Positions 44,230-57,312 are shown, numbered from the stretch's first letter. The stretch is DNA of 64,000 nt from Mycoemilia scoparia (GCA_027575805.1 JANBPU010000057.1:1-64000); one strand, 5' to 3'. The notes: generated by a model not told the origin, from the sequence alone. Numbers and translations are program-made.

Positions 44230-46167
44230 CTAGTTGTACAGGTAGTTCATAAATAGCTGGTTCTCTAGGAAGAGTAGCTCCGACCTAGAATGACCAGAGA
44301 TGCAAGGCAGATTTGTGGGCGACCTTTTCGTATCGGGGTGTCGAGATTCGCCCAGGTGCTGGACATTCCATACCTTGGCATTGAGTTTTCTAGTGAAATG
44401 GTACAGCATGTATTCGTTATATGCCTGGAATCTGAGTCTGCTGAACCTTCTGGTTTCGACAGTAAAGTCGTACGGGCGGCAGCACCAAAACTGGGCTGTT
44501 CTATATATAAACCGGGTCGTTTTAGGGTCGTAGACTGTTCTGAGGGTCTCGATCAGGTCGTCTACTTCGTGGGTAAATGTTTCAAAGTCCTTGAGATAAA
44601 CGTCCCAGGTGGTTCCTTGGTAAATGACGATGTTGGGTTTGGGATACCTGGCCAGGTTCTGGGGGTTGATATCGTCACGCCAATAACTATCGTCCTCGCT
44701 GGTAATTCCCTTTGTAAACCGGTAGTAAATGTGGATGAATGGTTCGTTTGGGTCATGGGGGGTTTGGGCCGTTCCGCGAGTTTCAGGGCTGACTTCACTA
44801 TTATCTATTCCACTGGCGTATACTTTGTACAAGTAGGGTTTTTCCATTCCTTGGTACCATTCGTCAGGGTACAGGTCTTTTGGATAATCGTTGCATAGGC
44901 AGTTTAGCGAGTTCTTGCGTTCCTCCGGATCATCGCAGTATTTGCCTCCAGCCTCAAACATCCGCATTGCTCTCCTGGAGTTGGAGTCGCCGAACCAGTG
45001 TATCACTGGGAACTGGGTCTGGCCTCTTGCTATAAATTTATCGTATGGAATTGTGCGATATCGACAGTGGTATGGAACATATATCCTGTTGTCTTCGGCA
45101 AGTGGGGGTAGAGAGTAGAATTCTTTGTCGTAGGCACTGCCGCTGCTGCCACTGTTGTTATTATTATTATTATTATTATCATCGTTGTTTAGAGGCAACT
45201 TATCCGCTATTTTGTTGAAGTCGGGAATTTGAGAAATTGGAATCCATCGGCCAGGTTCATCCATGGATTTGCATAGTGGAAGGCTGTAGTATTCATCAAG
45301 CGGGGCAATTACACTATCGTCGTGGATAACTGTGACCACGGACTGTGGAAATGCCCTTGAATTTCTGTCATCAGCCATCATAAGCCTCAACTCCGGCGTC
45401 TTCACGAACTCCAGGGGAGGATCAAAATTCCACTGCGCTCCTCTCCACTCGAGCCGTGCGTCGATATGGTACTGTCCTTGATCAAAGAGTTTGGCCTCGC
45501 CCTCATAAACATGGGTGAACTGGCGGTAGTTGTTCAAATAGTGGTCGACGGGCTTTAGCCTTACTGGAACAGTGACTTCTAGTGGCATGCTACTAACCAG
45601 GTCAACTATGATACTGTCGAAAGGGTATCCAGGCAGTGGCACATATGACTTGTTGTTGGGAACATTTGGGTCGGGCGGCAAGATGATTCTTACACAAACC
45701 GTCTCTCCCGAGGAGATTAGTATGTTTGGTCGTGGAAACATGGCCAAGGCGTTGTAGCCTTTGCTTTCAAACCAGGAATCATCGACCGGCCAATTTTTAC
45801 AGCAATTGGGACAATCATTTTGTTTGGTTTTGACGTTGCCTGCCACGATTTGGCTAGTATAAGCGGGAACACTGTTGGCATCGGGGTTTACCATTGGGTC
45901 TCCATGTTGTGGCAAGGGCTTTTGGTATTTGTTCATTTCTCGGATCATCTCCATTTGCTGTCCATTGCCAAATATTCTACTTCCGATTGCTTGGTAGTAC
46001 TTTTCGTTTTCTCCAAGGGTGAGGCAGTAGAGGAAAATGACGATGATCGTGATAATCCCAATAAAATAGAAATAGAAAGCCTGGGTTTGTCTTCCACGCA
46101 AAAGCCTGTTCGATAGCAGCGAAAATTTCATGGCTCTGTTACTAGTATCACAAAGTTTTTTTTTCAT
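44230..46167 (-). CDS. Type II membrane protein with PC-esterase/GDSL-like catalytic motif
   Basis: 645 residues, intronless. A short basic cytosolic N-terminus is followed by one membrane span (about 31-50, FYFYFIGIITIIVIFLYCL), so the bulk faces the Golgi lumen or cell exterior. A beta-rich domain with Cys pairs (NDCPNCCKNW near 118) and several Pro-rich strands leads to a Ser block (about 350) and an Asn run encoded by an ATT/ATC repeat. The C-terminal half has VIHWFGDSNSRRAM (near 390), the nucleophile GDS motif of PC-esterase/NXPE/CAS1-type acyltransferases, and near the C-terminus NLPCISGHSRSELL, a candidate for the catalytic His. A glycan O-acetyltransferase or esterase is the likely role; substrate unknown. 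Confidence 0.6.
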   Translation of the reverse strand: MKKKLCDTSNRAMKFSLLSNRLLRGRQTQAFYFYFIGIITIIVIFLYCLTLGENEKYYQAIGSRIFGNGQQMEMIREMNKYQKPLPQHGDPMVNPDANSVPAYTSQIVAGNVKTKQNDCPNCCKNWPVDDSWFESKGYNALAMFPRPNILISSGETVCVRIILPPDPNVPNNKSYVPLPGYPFDSIIVDLVSSMPLEVTVPVRLKPVDHYLNNYRQFTHVYEGEAKLFDQGQYHIDARLEWRGAQWNFDPPLEFVKTPELRLMMADDRNSRAFPQSVVTVIHDDSVIAPLDEYYSLPLCKSMDEPGRWIPISQIPDFNKIADKLPLNNDDNNNNNNNNSGSSGSAYDKEFYSLPPLAEDNRIYVPYHCRYRTIPYDKFIARGQTQFPVIHWFGDSNSRRAMRMFEAGGKYCDDPEERKNSLNCLCNDYPKDLYPDEWYQGMEKPYLYKVYASGIDNSEVSPETRGTAQTPHDPNEPFIHIYYRFTKGITSEDDSYWRDDINPQNLARYPKPNIVIYQGTTWDVYLKDFETFTHEVDDLIETLRTVYDPKTTRFIYRTAQFWCCRPYDFTVETRRFSRLRFQAYNEYMLYHFTRKLNAKVWNVQHLGESRHPDTKRSPTNLPCISGHSRSELLFLENQLFMNYLYN

Positions 46168-46845
46168 TAAATAATACGAAGCTTAAATAAAACAATGTAT
46201 TATATCTTTTATAAATGTGTTTGTATGTTCTTTGACTATTTAAAGTGTGGTTAAATGATGGAAGGAAAGAGCCCAAGATGGCACGATGTATTGAGAATGT
46301 AAAGTGAAAAAAGATGCCAAGTTGCTCGAAGGCAGATGCTTTTTATTAAAGAGATTTGAAACTACAGGTTGTAACCATATCCATATCCATAAAGCCTACA
46401 TTCTTTACAATTGCTTGTTTTTTAGGCGCTTTACAAAACGTTTTGAAATGTCCAGAGAATTTAAAGAAAAGCAAATAGGCATCCTATTTTACTGCTTTAT
46501 TATATGGGTAATAATTTTTGAAGGGTACATTTTGGAGGCCAATGATTATAGGGGCAGCAATCATAGTTGGTTATCAAGCATTCACTCTTAAAAAATAGTC
46601 TCCCGTATTATCAAATGGCGGTTACATGTCACTGATGAGCTCGTCCGTTCGTTAAAAGAATATAAAATGGCACTAGGTGAATTTAAAGTAGTGTCTGCAA
46701 AGAATTTACTGATATGGGGGCCATCATAATCTTATGGATAGGAGAGCATAGTTAGAATAATATATTCCAAAAATAAAGAAAATAAATGATAAAATATTAC
46801 TAAAAACATTGAAATTAAAGGGGTTGTGTGTTAAATTAAGGTAAA
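46168..46845. other. 678-base gap with MITE copy D
   Basis: Upstream of the PC-esterase-like gene and downstream of the orphan gene. It holds one MITE copy; the rest is AT-rich without a frame. Confidence 0.6.
46505..46605 (-). mobile_element. MITE copy D (TA-flanked)
   Basis: TA at 46503-46504 and 46606-46607. The left end reads TGGGTAATAATTTTTGAAGG; the right end is a partly decayed inverse (CTTAAAAAATAGTCTCCCG). The core on the reverse strand reads GATTGCTGCCCCTATAATC. Confidence 0.72.
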
Positions 46846-49581
46846 TTAATTATTTCCTTTATTAAACATGTGTGATATAGTATTAAGTATTGATGTTCTT
46901 CTGGATTTTCTTCGCCATAACTGGTGTCTGCTGTGCTGCTGGTTTGCTTGAGTCTTTGGTTCAGACGAATCTGAATTTGCCACTGACGGCGGCTTTGCGC
47001 TGATGCTCTGTCTCATATGGGCTGTATGGCCGTTGTTGTTATTGTTGCTGCCAGCATCCGTAAGGTCCATGTCAAACTCTGATGTGCCCCTTCTGTCATC
47101 CTGCTGTACACTTGGGCTCCAATTTAACCCCGACACCTTCCTTCCCTTCAGAGACAGGAGGATATCATCCTCCGATACAGATGCATTGAGTATTTTGGGG
47201 GTGAACCTCGATGCTGGTTCTCCAGACTTTTCTTTCCTCTTATGAAATGATGATGGATAAACCGCAGAATCGGTCCTTGAGTGTCTGAATGCCGAGAACG
47301 GGCCGCCACTACTCTTTCCTAGCTCTGTGGATTTTCTGTGAGTGCCTCTTGATGTTGAAGACAAAAGTGGTGATACTTTATCAGCGTTATCCTTGGGGTA
47401 CTCATTGTTGGTTTTTGACTTTCTTGTCAACCTGCTGGGTAAGAGCTTCATTGTGCTGTGTATATGTGCCGTTGTGGACTGACTACGCCGTACAGGGCTT
47501 GGTTTAGAACCATTTGCAGAGACAATGCTGTTAGGTGGTAATGGTGGCCTAGCTGAAGATACTTTGGTGCCAGTCGTAGTAGAATCGGCCGAGTTGCGGG
47601 TCTGGCGAGATTTCTCTGTTTCATCAGCTTTACCTTTTTCATTTATTGTCATGTCTAATGGTGGCCCCTTTGTAGTGCGGTGATGTTGGAAATGATGATG
47701 GGTATGGTTAGCACTGTTGCTGACATGCTTTTTTATCTTGGTGATTGTAGATATCCCTTCAGAGTGCCTACGGTGGTGAGTTTTTGGTGACGCTGATGTG
47801 GTTCTGTTGGGCAATTGAGGAGAAGCAAGTGGAATTTTACTGATTGGAGACTCACTCAACTTCTGGGGGCTTGGTGCCAGCTTGGCTACAGTGCTGTCTT
47901 TAGTTGCTGCTTGTGCCTCAGGCGGGGAAGACGTAGCAGTTGTTTTAGAAAGCAATGGTGTGATGGTGCTGCCAGAATGTTTATCTAAACCTGACTTATA
48001 GAATTCGGTAGTAGCATTCTCCTTTGAAAGTTTCGTTGTGGCTCTTGTGTCGCGGTGTGGAGATCTGACGGTAGACTTGGCTTTGGGAGGACTCGTAGGA
48101 ATCGCCACAATGGTCTCTGAATTAGCCAGGCTCTGTGGCACCTGCTTATGTGTCTGCTGTGGTGATAGCTTAGGCGACGTGGCGGGTGCCTTTTCGCTTG
48201 ATTGATGTTGCTTTTCATCAGAATTTGTTGTTGCTGGCGTGGCGTCAGCTTCATCGTTGTCTTTGTTAGCATGATATTCGGCAAGGTGGCCCAGAAAGGC
48301 CTTCATTTTTCCTCTTCCCCTAACACTGCTTCCTGTGATTGTTGAATAGAATGCTGATGGGTCCAAGTGGTTGCTGTGGTAAGAGGACAAAAAGTCGGAT
48401 GCCCTACCCAGTGTCGCTCCATATACTGCCTCGGTTGAGGAATTATCTTCGTACTTTGCCTGCTTGGGTGGGGCGGAGTTAACGCTCTGTTTGCTATTTT
48501 CAGATATGTCTGGTTCACTAAAGGCTGATTTTCTGTTATCCGTCGTCGCAGGGGCATTCTCAGGTTTGGCCTCTTCGTCACCGACGCGACCACCTTGAGA
48601 AGCCTGGTCCTTCTTTTCATTCTCTTCGGATGGCTCGACTCCTTCTGTATCACCATCATTAGTATTACTGACATTGCTGGATTGGGGATCATCTATATCC
48701 TCATCGCTTTCAACGTGTGCTTCATCTGTTGCTTGTTGTGGTTGGTTGAATATGTTCAGCCATTGGAATCTTACTAAGTCCGGGACATCAATGCGGACAC
48801 GTCTACCATTGGCCCCACTCTTCTTTTTGGAGAGGTCTTTTGACGATGTTTTGCTTTTCTGGGTCTCTGGGCGCTACAGGATTAGATAGCATGGCTTGTA
48901 AGGCGGGTATTCACTATATATATATATATATGCATTTTCATTCTAAAGAAATAAACAGTGTATCCTTACCAGTGGCTCATCAAGGAAACGCTCAGAAAAC
49001 TGAACCATTTCCTCTTCTATCCTTAATAGTGCTTGTTTTAAGCCTGAAGCTTGCCGGATTTCCTCCTATTTATTAGTGGACATACACAAAATCATCAACA
49101 ATTAGCAACCATTCTTACAAACCAAGAGCCTCCTCCTCCCCCGATGTGTTACAAATCGATTGATAGCAGGTCAAAAAGGAATTGTATCTTCAAAGTATGT
49201 ACCTTTATCATCTCGGCAAGAACATGAAGCTACTCAGAAGCAGAAATACAAATACACACAGACACACAAGTATTATCAGCATCACGAGTGGTAGCATATA
49301 TATGCACAATGCATAGAATTGTACTGATAATGGGGGATCTGAAGTGGGTTTGAACCTACAGACATGTCTTCGTTGGACATTAAGAATTTCTCCTGGCCAT
49401 AGCTGCTGATACTGTTTAAAACCGGGTCGCCATCAGGCTTTTCGGGGCTCTTCTTGCCAGCAGACGATGGGGCTTTTGTCTTTGACTCCTTAGACTCCTT
49501 GCTGGCAAGGAAAGCAAACTCGTCTACGCCAGTTACATTGAATAGGCTATTGCGGTTCTTTCGAACCGTCCCTCCAGACAT
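46846..49581 (-). CDS. Four-exon orphan protein, mostly disordered
   Basis: Exons 49360-49581, 49203-49229, 48970-49065 and 46846-48873 join in one phase to 790 residues. Introns have donors GTAGGT, GTACAT and GTAAGG and TAG acceptors. The N-terminus (MSGGTVRKNRNSLFNVTG) is followed near 75-115 by an amphipathic helical segment (LHVLAEMIKEEIRQASGLKQ...RIEEEMVQFSERF), spread over three small exons and probably the functional core, then a short basic motif GRRVRIDVPDLVRFQWLNIF near 150. From about 190 to the end the chain is Ser/Thr/Lys/His-rich and disordered with an acidic patch first (DEAHVESDEDIDD). Another order-like island is ATLGRASDFLSSYHSN near 270. I do not recognise the family. The 27-base exon is inferred from frame and splice sites only. 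Confidence 0.65.
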
Positions 49582-50628
49582 AAATTCGAATATGCGTGTA
49601 TGGTATGGTCAGCAACACCCGAGAAAAAGAAATGTCTCCTTTAAAGGTCAAAGCAGAAAATGCATTTATATGTCAGCATATAGCCATCACTAGCATATGT
49701 CTATATGGTTGTAGCATTTAGCCTTTCGAACAAGGAATTGACTTGTTATTGACACTTTACCTGCTTTCAAATAAATTCCAGTCTAAAATGTGTTGCGAAG
49801 TACTTGAATCGCACTAAAGCGCAGATAAAGTAATAAAGTGTATATATATATATAATATGCAAGCTTTAAAGGTGGAGGTCAGAAGAGCAAATGGCTGCAG
49901 AGGGTGAATGAAACACAGCAAAAGGCAAAGTAGATAAACAATTGAATACATGAGTTGTGTTGTTTTGAATACAACAAAGCACAGACAGCCACCATTCAAG
50001 CCTGTTTACACGATTTACAAAGGATGCCAGTTCCAGCGATTCCCTTTGCCAAGCGAGGAACCTTAAATGCTGCTTTGTGTGGATAATCACCTGCATTATT
50101 CCATGTGGCTGCCTTGCTGAGGCATTTAGTAGGCAGCTTCAACTAGTCGATGCCTTGCACGTAGCCAAGCAAGATCCATGAGCAAATGGTTAAACCAATC
50201 GCTTCAGTTCTATCCAGTATAGCATAGAGCAAGGTAGAGCCAGCTACCCTACCATGAGCCTTCTAACAGCACATCAGCCAAGAATCGTAAGGCTTTATAT
50301 ATTCCGTGACTAACCGGGCTATGGTTGCTGGAATTGCTTGAGACTGGTCCATTACAGCTAGCAACTTCTATCTACGTGCGATTCAATATCATACTTGATA
50401 GGCTCCATTCTGGCCCAGCACTGCATGAGGAGCTGGATTCAGCATCTGCCATTGAATTTTAGCTTTTGGACTATTTAATACAAAGACAGTAGAGGCCGAG
50501 GCCGTGATGAACTCAAAACTTCCTAAAAGAACAGTAGCACTAAAATGGCATGCGTCTGAGGGTCTTTTTGGTATTTACAATCACTGGGCAGTAGCTGCAC
50601 AACAATGCTGTTTTAAGAATTTGGAAGT
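49582..50628. other. 1.05 kb gap upstream of the orphan gene, downstream of BRCA2
   Basis: A TA microsatellite (49841-49858) and no supported frame. Confidence 0.55.
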
Positions 50629-53600
50629 CTAATGAATGCGGTACTCTGTGATCTCATCTGCCGTAAAAACAAAAGTTTCTGTTGTTGAGTCGTAGTTTTT
50701 GAACCTGACATTGAACACTTGCATTCCACTATGGCTCAATCGCTCGCTGGAAAATGTCCCAAAAAGCGCAGTAGGAAACAGAACCGCTGCTTTGGTAGTG
50801 CATCTTGACCCTCGTCCTCTTGCTTCACAGTCATCATCATCATCAGTTAGTATTACTTCAGTCGAGGCAATAGGAAGGGCTTCGGATGGTTTGGAGCTAT
50901 AATACGTCCCTCTAATACTGATCTCATGCCCACTTTGCATGACAATTTCCGGCAGTGCCGATGGGCTCAGGACCTGTCTCTTTACATAGCAGCTTTGCTC
51001 AATAGTATCCTGCTCTGCTGGTACTGGCTGGAATGTGAGGGTGCGATGAGTTGAAAGCCATGTTGTCTGGTATCCTCCCCAGGCCTCGCGTGGTCGCCTC
51101 AGGCTCGCATTCAAGTTTGTCATCTATGTTTAGTAAGATTTCATTGCTATTAGATAAAAGAAGACTTTGTGTTGTTCTGGCAGGAAAAGTTGGTCAAATT
51201 GGCCTAATGGATCCCGAAATGGAATAGAATCAGAATGGTCCAGAGATATTCGATGCATAGGCCAGAAGCAAAACATGAGACAATTTTGCATACACACTAT
51301 AGTTGAGTGTATCTGGACATCAATCAACTATTCTGCTCTATTCTAAAAATCATGAGATGCCCACTTTTCCTGTCAAAAGAGAATGCTGCTCCTGCTGCAA
51401 CTTACATGGTATCTTTTGCCTTCTTCTAGCTGACTGTGTAGTTCCGGTCCTCCTCCCCAGACTGTGATGATTGCATGGAAATGCTTCCTGGCTGGATCCG
51501 TGTATTTGTGCGAAGGGTAGTCACACACACGGAGCTTAAAAAGCGGCGTAACTTTTCTTGGTGGATGGGACTGTGTTATTTCTTCCATGACTTCCTTATT
51601 CATTGCCTCATTTCTGTCCTCCATGTACTCCTGCAAGACACGATGGTTATCAGAGCTTAGACCACTCAGAAACCCAACCTGGTCAACCTCGTTTTGCAAT
51701 TGTCCATACAGCAGTTCTCCATCTGCCCCCGAAATACCTTATAGAAAAAGGATAAATGGCTTTAGCTAAAAGACTGGTTATCCACAAGATGTTTCCAGCA
51801 ACTTTTTGGTATACTTACTTTTATTCCCAAGGCCCCTTCGTTTTGAATTATTTGCCGGTCTATCATTCTCGTTACTCTTCTTTTGGAGCATGGACTGAAG
51901 CCTTTGCTGTTTAGCCTCCTAATTACATAACATGAAAATTAGCATTCCCTTATGCTGAAGACTGAAAAGAATGTCGAATCTTTGAACACACACCTGATAT
52001 TCAACCTCTCTCTTTTCTTCCTCTTTCTTTGACCTAATTACTTTTGATCCGCTATCCATTGTTTCCATATAACATAGGGGATAGCGTCTTATCACTACGA
52101 CGTCCAGAATTCCACAAACCTGGCCTCCATTTTCTTTCAATGATGATATCGATGTATATAGTTTAAAGTTTGCCGGCTTAAGTCCCAACTTTTCGTACCA
52201 AGGTGCTCTTCGACAGCTATTTGATGAAAGCTTTAATGTAACTGCTGGTGATATTTCAAGTGGCGGAATTCCTTCCTGAAGTCCTAATATCTATAATTTA
52301 AAGCATCTACTATCAGAGATTTGTTCTTCACTTTCAGCGGTTTTAGATAAAAGTCTCTTACCTTCGCACCGCAAGCAATGATTTTGTCTCCAACACACAA
52401 TCTTGACTCCTGGATAGCTCGATCCATGCGAATATCACATTGCCCTGTAATACCGTACCAGCCATCTGTAAGCTCGATTTGATACACACCACTTGCATTT
52501 TTGGGCTCCATGATGTTAGCAATGAGCAGGACCATCGGATTCGAGGGGTGTCCATCTTTTTCACAGATGGTTTTTATGACTGATCGCTCTCCTTGGGTGT
52601 ACTCTCGTTCATAGCGATACAGAAGCCTGTCGAGGACAGTTTCTTTATTCCAAATGTCCTTTTGCATTGATGGAAAGCGTCGAACTAGCCTTGCCATTTG
52701 CCATAGAACCCATCTGTAATGATTCCCAACCCACTCCTCTGTGGCTACATGTTCAAGGCAACCACGCTTTAATAAATCACTACGAGCCTCGGATACACCC
52801 CAATTCCCACTGGAATCGGCAAAGAGATAGTCACGGGAGTTTGTTGGAGAAAGTTCTGTAATATCATTACTTAATGGAATGTAGTTAGAAGTACCCTTAA
52901 TTTGAATTTGGTTATATAGGTCACGAAGAGATTTGCGTTTTTCTGGGTTTCTGAGGTCAAACACACTTTTATGAGTGAAGAGAGTAAGAGGTGTGTTGGA
53001 TTTGTCAGGTGCATTGATAGAATAAGTTGGTGTAGTTGGCGAGGGCGACCTAGTGGAAAGGGGAGGCGGTGTCATTGAGGGAATGTGAAAGAGCTGTCTT
53101 TTAACCCTTGAGCTATTTCTAAGCCTGCACCCCATTGGTGTTGTATTCGATTCCATAGGAGACTGAGGCTGGGATCCACCTAAAGGTGGTGTTGGTGTTC
53201 CTAGGCGCCGAGGCTGCTTTGGTATCGGTGTTGAAGGAAACAGTGACGAGGTAGGACGATTGACTCGAGGGCTTTGTAAGGATGAAAATGATGACGGTGA
53301 GGGGAATATACGCTCTCTTTGAACTCCTGGCGTGGTGCTTGGTGTTTTGAATGGCGTCGTGAATTGACGTTTTCCTTTAGATCTAGACTTCAAAGACGCT
53401 ATAGGAGTGCTGGGTGGCCTACGTACGTTATTTGAAGTATGTACTGTTGGTTTTTGAACCCCATGAAGTATACTATGATACTTTGGCATGTCGGAAAGGT
53501 CGGATTCATGGCTTGGTTTGGTTGTCAACTCTTGGTCTGACGCATCTGTTTCTTGGAGCTGATCATGCAATATAACATCTCTTTCTTTTTCAATAGCAAT

Positions 53601-56600
53601 ATCTGTGCTATCGTGTTTGTGTTTTTTGTGAAAATAGAGTTCCTGTGAGTCCGACTTTGGGCTGTGGCTCTCTTCAAGCTGGCGTCTCTTTCCACATACT
53701 ACATTCTCTTTATTTTTAGGGATTTCATCATTTTCAGTCTTCGACTGAGCTACAGACAAGCGATTTGGGGGCTTTGTGCAAGTATCAATGTTCGCCCCTT
53801 CGGTATAGTAGTTATTTTCTGGGATATTTTCATCATTACTATTAGTGGATAAAGATGGCAAACCCAAATCGCTTTTAGAAACATATTGTGTTGGTGAAAA
53901 ATCACGAGTACTACTAACTAGAGGTGATTTAGATACATCATTTACATGTACAGTATTCTCTACAACAGCGGGCTGCTTTGCTGTATTAAAGCCTCCAAAA
54001 CTCTTTAATAGCACTTTGGCATCTTCATCTTTCATGTCACCAAGGGGAACCTCCGGTGATTTCGTAGGAGTTTTAAGCACTGAAGTGGTGGCAGTTTTAC
54101 TAACAGCAGCTTTTTTACTGGCTTTTGAGCCTTTGTTATAGAATGGAGACTTGAATTTCCTTGGCCCTGTGTTGGTATTATTCTGGTGTTTTGCAACGCT
54201 AGGAGTTTTGTGCTGTAAAGCCTTTTTAATGGGGGTTCTCATGGGACTATTTTGGAAAGTGTTGGCTGGGCTTTTGTGTGAATCATCTCCAAGATGCTTA
54301 TTATTTCGGAGTGGAGAAACAAAGGTCCTGTCAAGCACCTTCGCCTTTTTAATGCTTTCTTCTAGCAACCTTTCTAATGGGTCGTCCTTTTCATTCATTT
54401 GGTTCTGCTTTGTCAACCCTTGTTCGTTTACAGTTGTCAAAGAGAGGGGTGATTTATATGCCTTGGAGCTGAAATAGCCCTGTTTCCTCTTGACACCGAT
54501 AGTATTATTGTCAGTTGGAATAGCCAAGCTTGACCCCTTCCCGCTGGTAAATGATCTCACGTTGCTGGACTCCAAACCCTCTTCTACTGACTGTTTGCTA
54601 TCTATTAACAAACCATTATTTTCTAAGCCTTCGAATAGCTTTGTAGCCCGCTCCATGGCTTCGGATGAGACTTTTAAGACCTTCCCTCCAGCAGTTTGGA
54701 AGGCAGAAAAGCCCCCAGTATTCGAAAACTCTGAACTATCAATGATATCATCAAATAACCCAACTGTCCGTTTTACTTTCTCTGATGACTTGCTTTTTCC
54801 TTTACCGCTTGCAGGTTGGAATATAGAGTCGCTTTTTGGATCAAAAAGTCCTAGATCATCGCCAATACCTTCAAACATTTTAGCTGCACGCTCAAGCCCT
54901 TCCTTCTTTACTCTCAGTGCTTTACCACTTGCAGTCTTAAACATAGCCATATTGTCACTGTCATTATTGGCATTTGGCAGCTTTGTGCTAGTAACATGTG
55001 TGCTTGTGGACAGACCTTTTCGCTGAATGCTCTCACCGATGATTGATTCACCAACATTTTCAAGATTCATAGACGCAGCTTCATTATAGGATGAGGTATT
55101 GTCCTCAATAGTAACAATCTTTTGTTGATTAATACTGGGTGGTAGATTTTGCCTCTGAGGCTCGGTCAAAGTCCGACCACTTTTATCATTGCTTACTCGA
55201 TCTACTAAAGCCATCTTAATGTTCTTAGGAGATAATTCACCAGCTTCAATACTATCGAGCTCTTCAAGAAGGTCTTGTGTATTTTTACATTCGATTTCAA
55301 AACAATTATCATGCCTTTTCTCTTGATTTTCTAAATCTTGCGTTATATTTTCCAAGCCATCAATAGCTTGTGTATCAAAAGTCTTGATAAGGCTGTCGTC
55401 CATTGTAGGTTCATGATCAATCTCGGTCTCTTTCTCACTGGATTGTACGAGCTTAGGACTGGTTCTATCTGCTACAGGCTCACTATTGTTATTTTTATGA
55501 GCCTCGTTCTGAATATTATCGAAATTGGGTTCTGGGCTAAGGCTTCCTATATAGTCTTCTGTCAACATTGTATTTACAATTATGCTCTGCGATGGGAGAG
55601 TGTCATTGACAATTGGCGCCTTTTTTCTTTTTGGGGGCATAATGTCCAGGTTTATTATCTCTGAATCGACTATTAGAGAGCTTTGAGAACTGTTTTGCAA
55701 TACTGGATCAATTGGCTGTGATGTAGATGATGGCGCCTGGATGCCTATATTGGACTCTGCTCCACAAACAACCATATCTTGTGGAATGACCGAATCGCTA
55801 ATCGAATGTCGTAATGATGAGGGTCTGCTTCCAACCTGAGAGGACCCCTCACTATCTTTCAATGTTTTGTCATCAGGCTTGATAATCTTATTCATTGGAG
55901 TTTCCCTTTGAAGAGACCCAACGCGTGGTTTTTCAGTGCTTTTCTTCCCTGTTTCAATATTACTGAGGTTAATTTTAGAAACAATGACACTGCTTGTGCT
56001 TGCATCGTCTGTTTTGTCGCTACTTTTAGCTTCAGAAGCAAGCGATTTCATAGGTGTTTCTGACATCTCAATCCTTTTTTCATTATTTATTGGAGGTTCT
56101 CGTACAAGTGTTTTTGCCAAGAGGCTGTTATTTGTTCTATTTTTTCCTACAGTTGGTGTTGTCTGTGATGGAATTTGAGTTTGTTGGGTGGAATAAGGAG
56201 AACTGGGTTCATTAGATTCAGCAGCAAAGTTTCTTGTTCTATTGCCTTTTGGTGTAACAGGAAAGTCTCCGGATTCAACTGCATTAATGGAATTTTTTGA
56301 ATTATTGCTGGGTCTTGGAACTAATATACAGGGAACTAGTTAGTATAACTGGATACAGGCACAGAGAGCTTCCAAGGCTGAAAATCTACTTACTTTGGTC
56401 AAAATTTAGCATTCCCACCAGCGATGGGTTCTGAAGCAATCGCATTCCTCCATTTCTTTGTAGAACTGGTGAAGGCCTGCTATCAATTCCCATTTTATGA
56501 AACATCAATGGACCCATGGGTCCAGGAATTTCACCTTCTGAACTATAATCCTTGTCTATAGCCTTTTTACCCTTTGTCTTTATCCTGCTGATAAGCATTG

Positions 56601-57312
56601 GTGTTGGCAACCGCTCTTGTTGTGACAAATTCCTGAATCTTGGGTTTGTTGGCGAATCTACGGGTGTTTTTGCTCCAGGAGATGACATCACGGCCACATC
56701 CATTTCAGAATTTACATAGCTGTCTCTGACCACGGAGATGCGTCTCTCAGGTTTTCGCGGTGTTTGTAAAGCGCCAGGACCTTCTGCAGATGGATCGGAG
56801 AGTAGGAGGCGAATATGGTTGGGGGAAAATAAACACGGTGATGGGGATCGCATATCAGGAATGGCATTTTCTACATGCCTTGGTGTTTCAGGACCTTCCT
56901 GTCTATTCGCTGGTGCTTCAAGCGCTGTATCGACCGTGATCTCACTTGGGCATGTTGATTCGTGGCTTTTGAGTGGCTCTTCATTTTCGTCATTAATCTA
57001 CAATGCAATAAGGGTAGTTAGATGCTCTGCGCTATGTATCACATTGCTATGCTGCTTCAAGCCAAAGCAAATTTCACATACTTCAACAGAGGTATTATCA
57101 TTATTCCCCGCTATTACATTTTTGGTCTGTTGTGGTCTACTTTGTACAGCTTCATTGGGCACCAGTTGCAACCACCTGCGAGTGGTTGAACTTCTCGAAG
57201 AGGAAGGTCTGTTATATATGGTTACTTTATACGAATTGCCTTCAATGTCGACACATATATTTTGAGAATTTGAAATGCTATGGATATCAGTGTCATCTTT
57301 AGGTAAAGTCAT
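50629..57312 (-). CDS. BRCA2: BRCA2-family recombination mediator
   Basis: Seven exons (57082-57312, 56394-56997, 52362-56320, 51994-52290, 51819-51918, 51406-51737, 50629-51123) give 2005 residues. BRCA2 loads Rad51 onto RPA-coated ssDNA. Three BRC-type Rad51-binding repeats are clustered at about 735-850: FKTASGKALRV, FQPASGKGKSK and FQTAGGKVLKV, each followed by a helix and a (L/M)F. The DNA-binding region is complete: helical domain (NHYRWVLWQMARLVRRFP near 1480), OB1 (ELTDGWYGITGQCD, LCVGDKI), OB2 (RRAPWYEKLGLKP, CGILDVVVIRRYPL), tower-like helices (EEEKREVEYQEAKQQRLQ and MEDRNEAMNKEVMEEI) and OB3 (TPLFKLRVCDYP, LEEGKRYH). The intervening chain is Ser/Lys-rich with many TP sites. Starts and stops agree with a single uninterrupted frame. 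Head-to-head with the Ofd1/Tpa1 gene. Confidence 0.93.
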
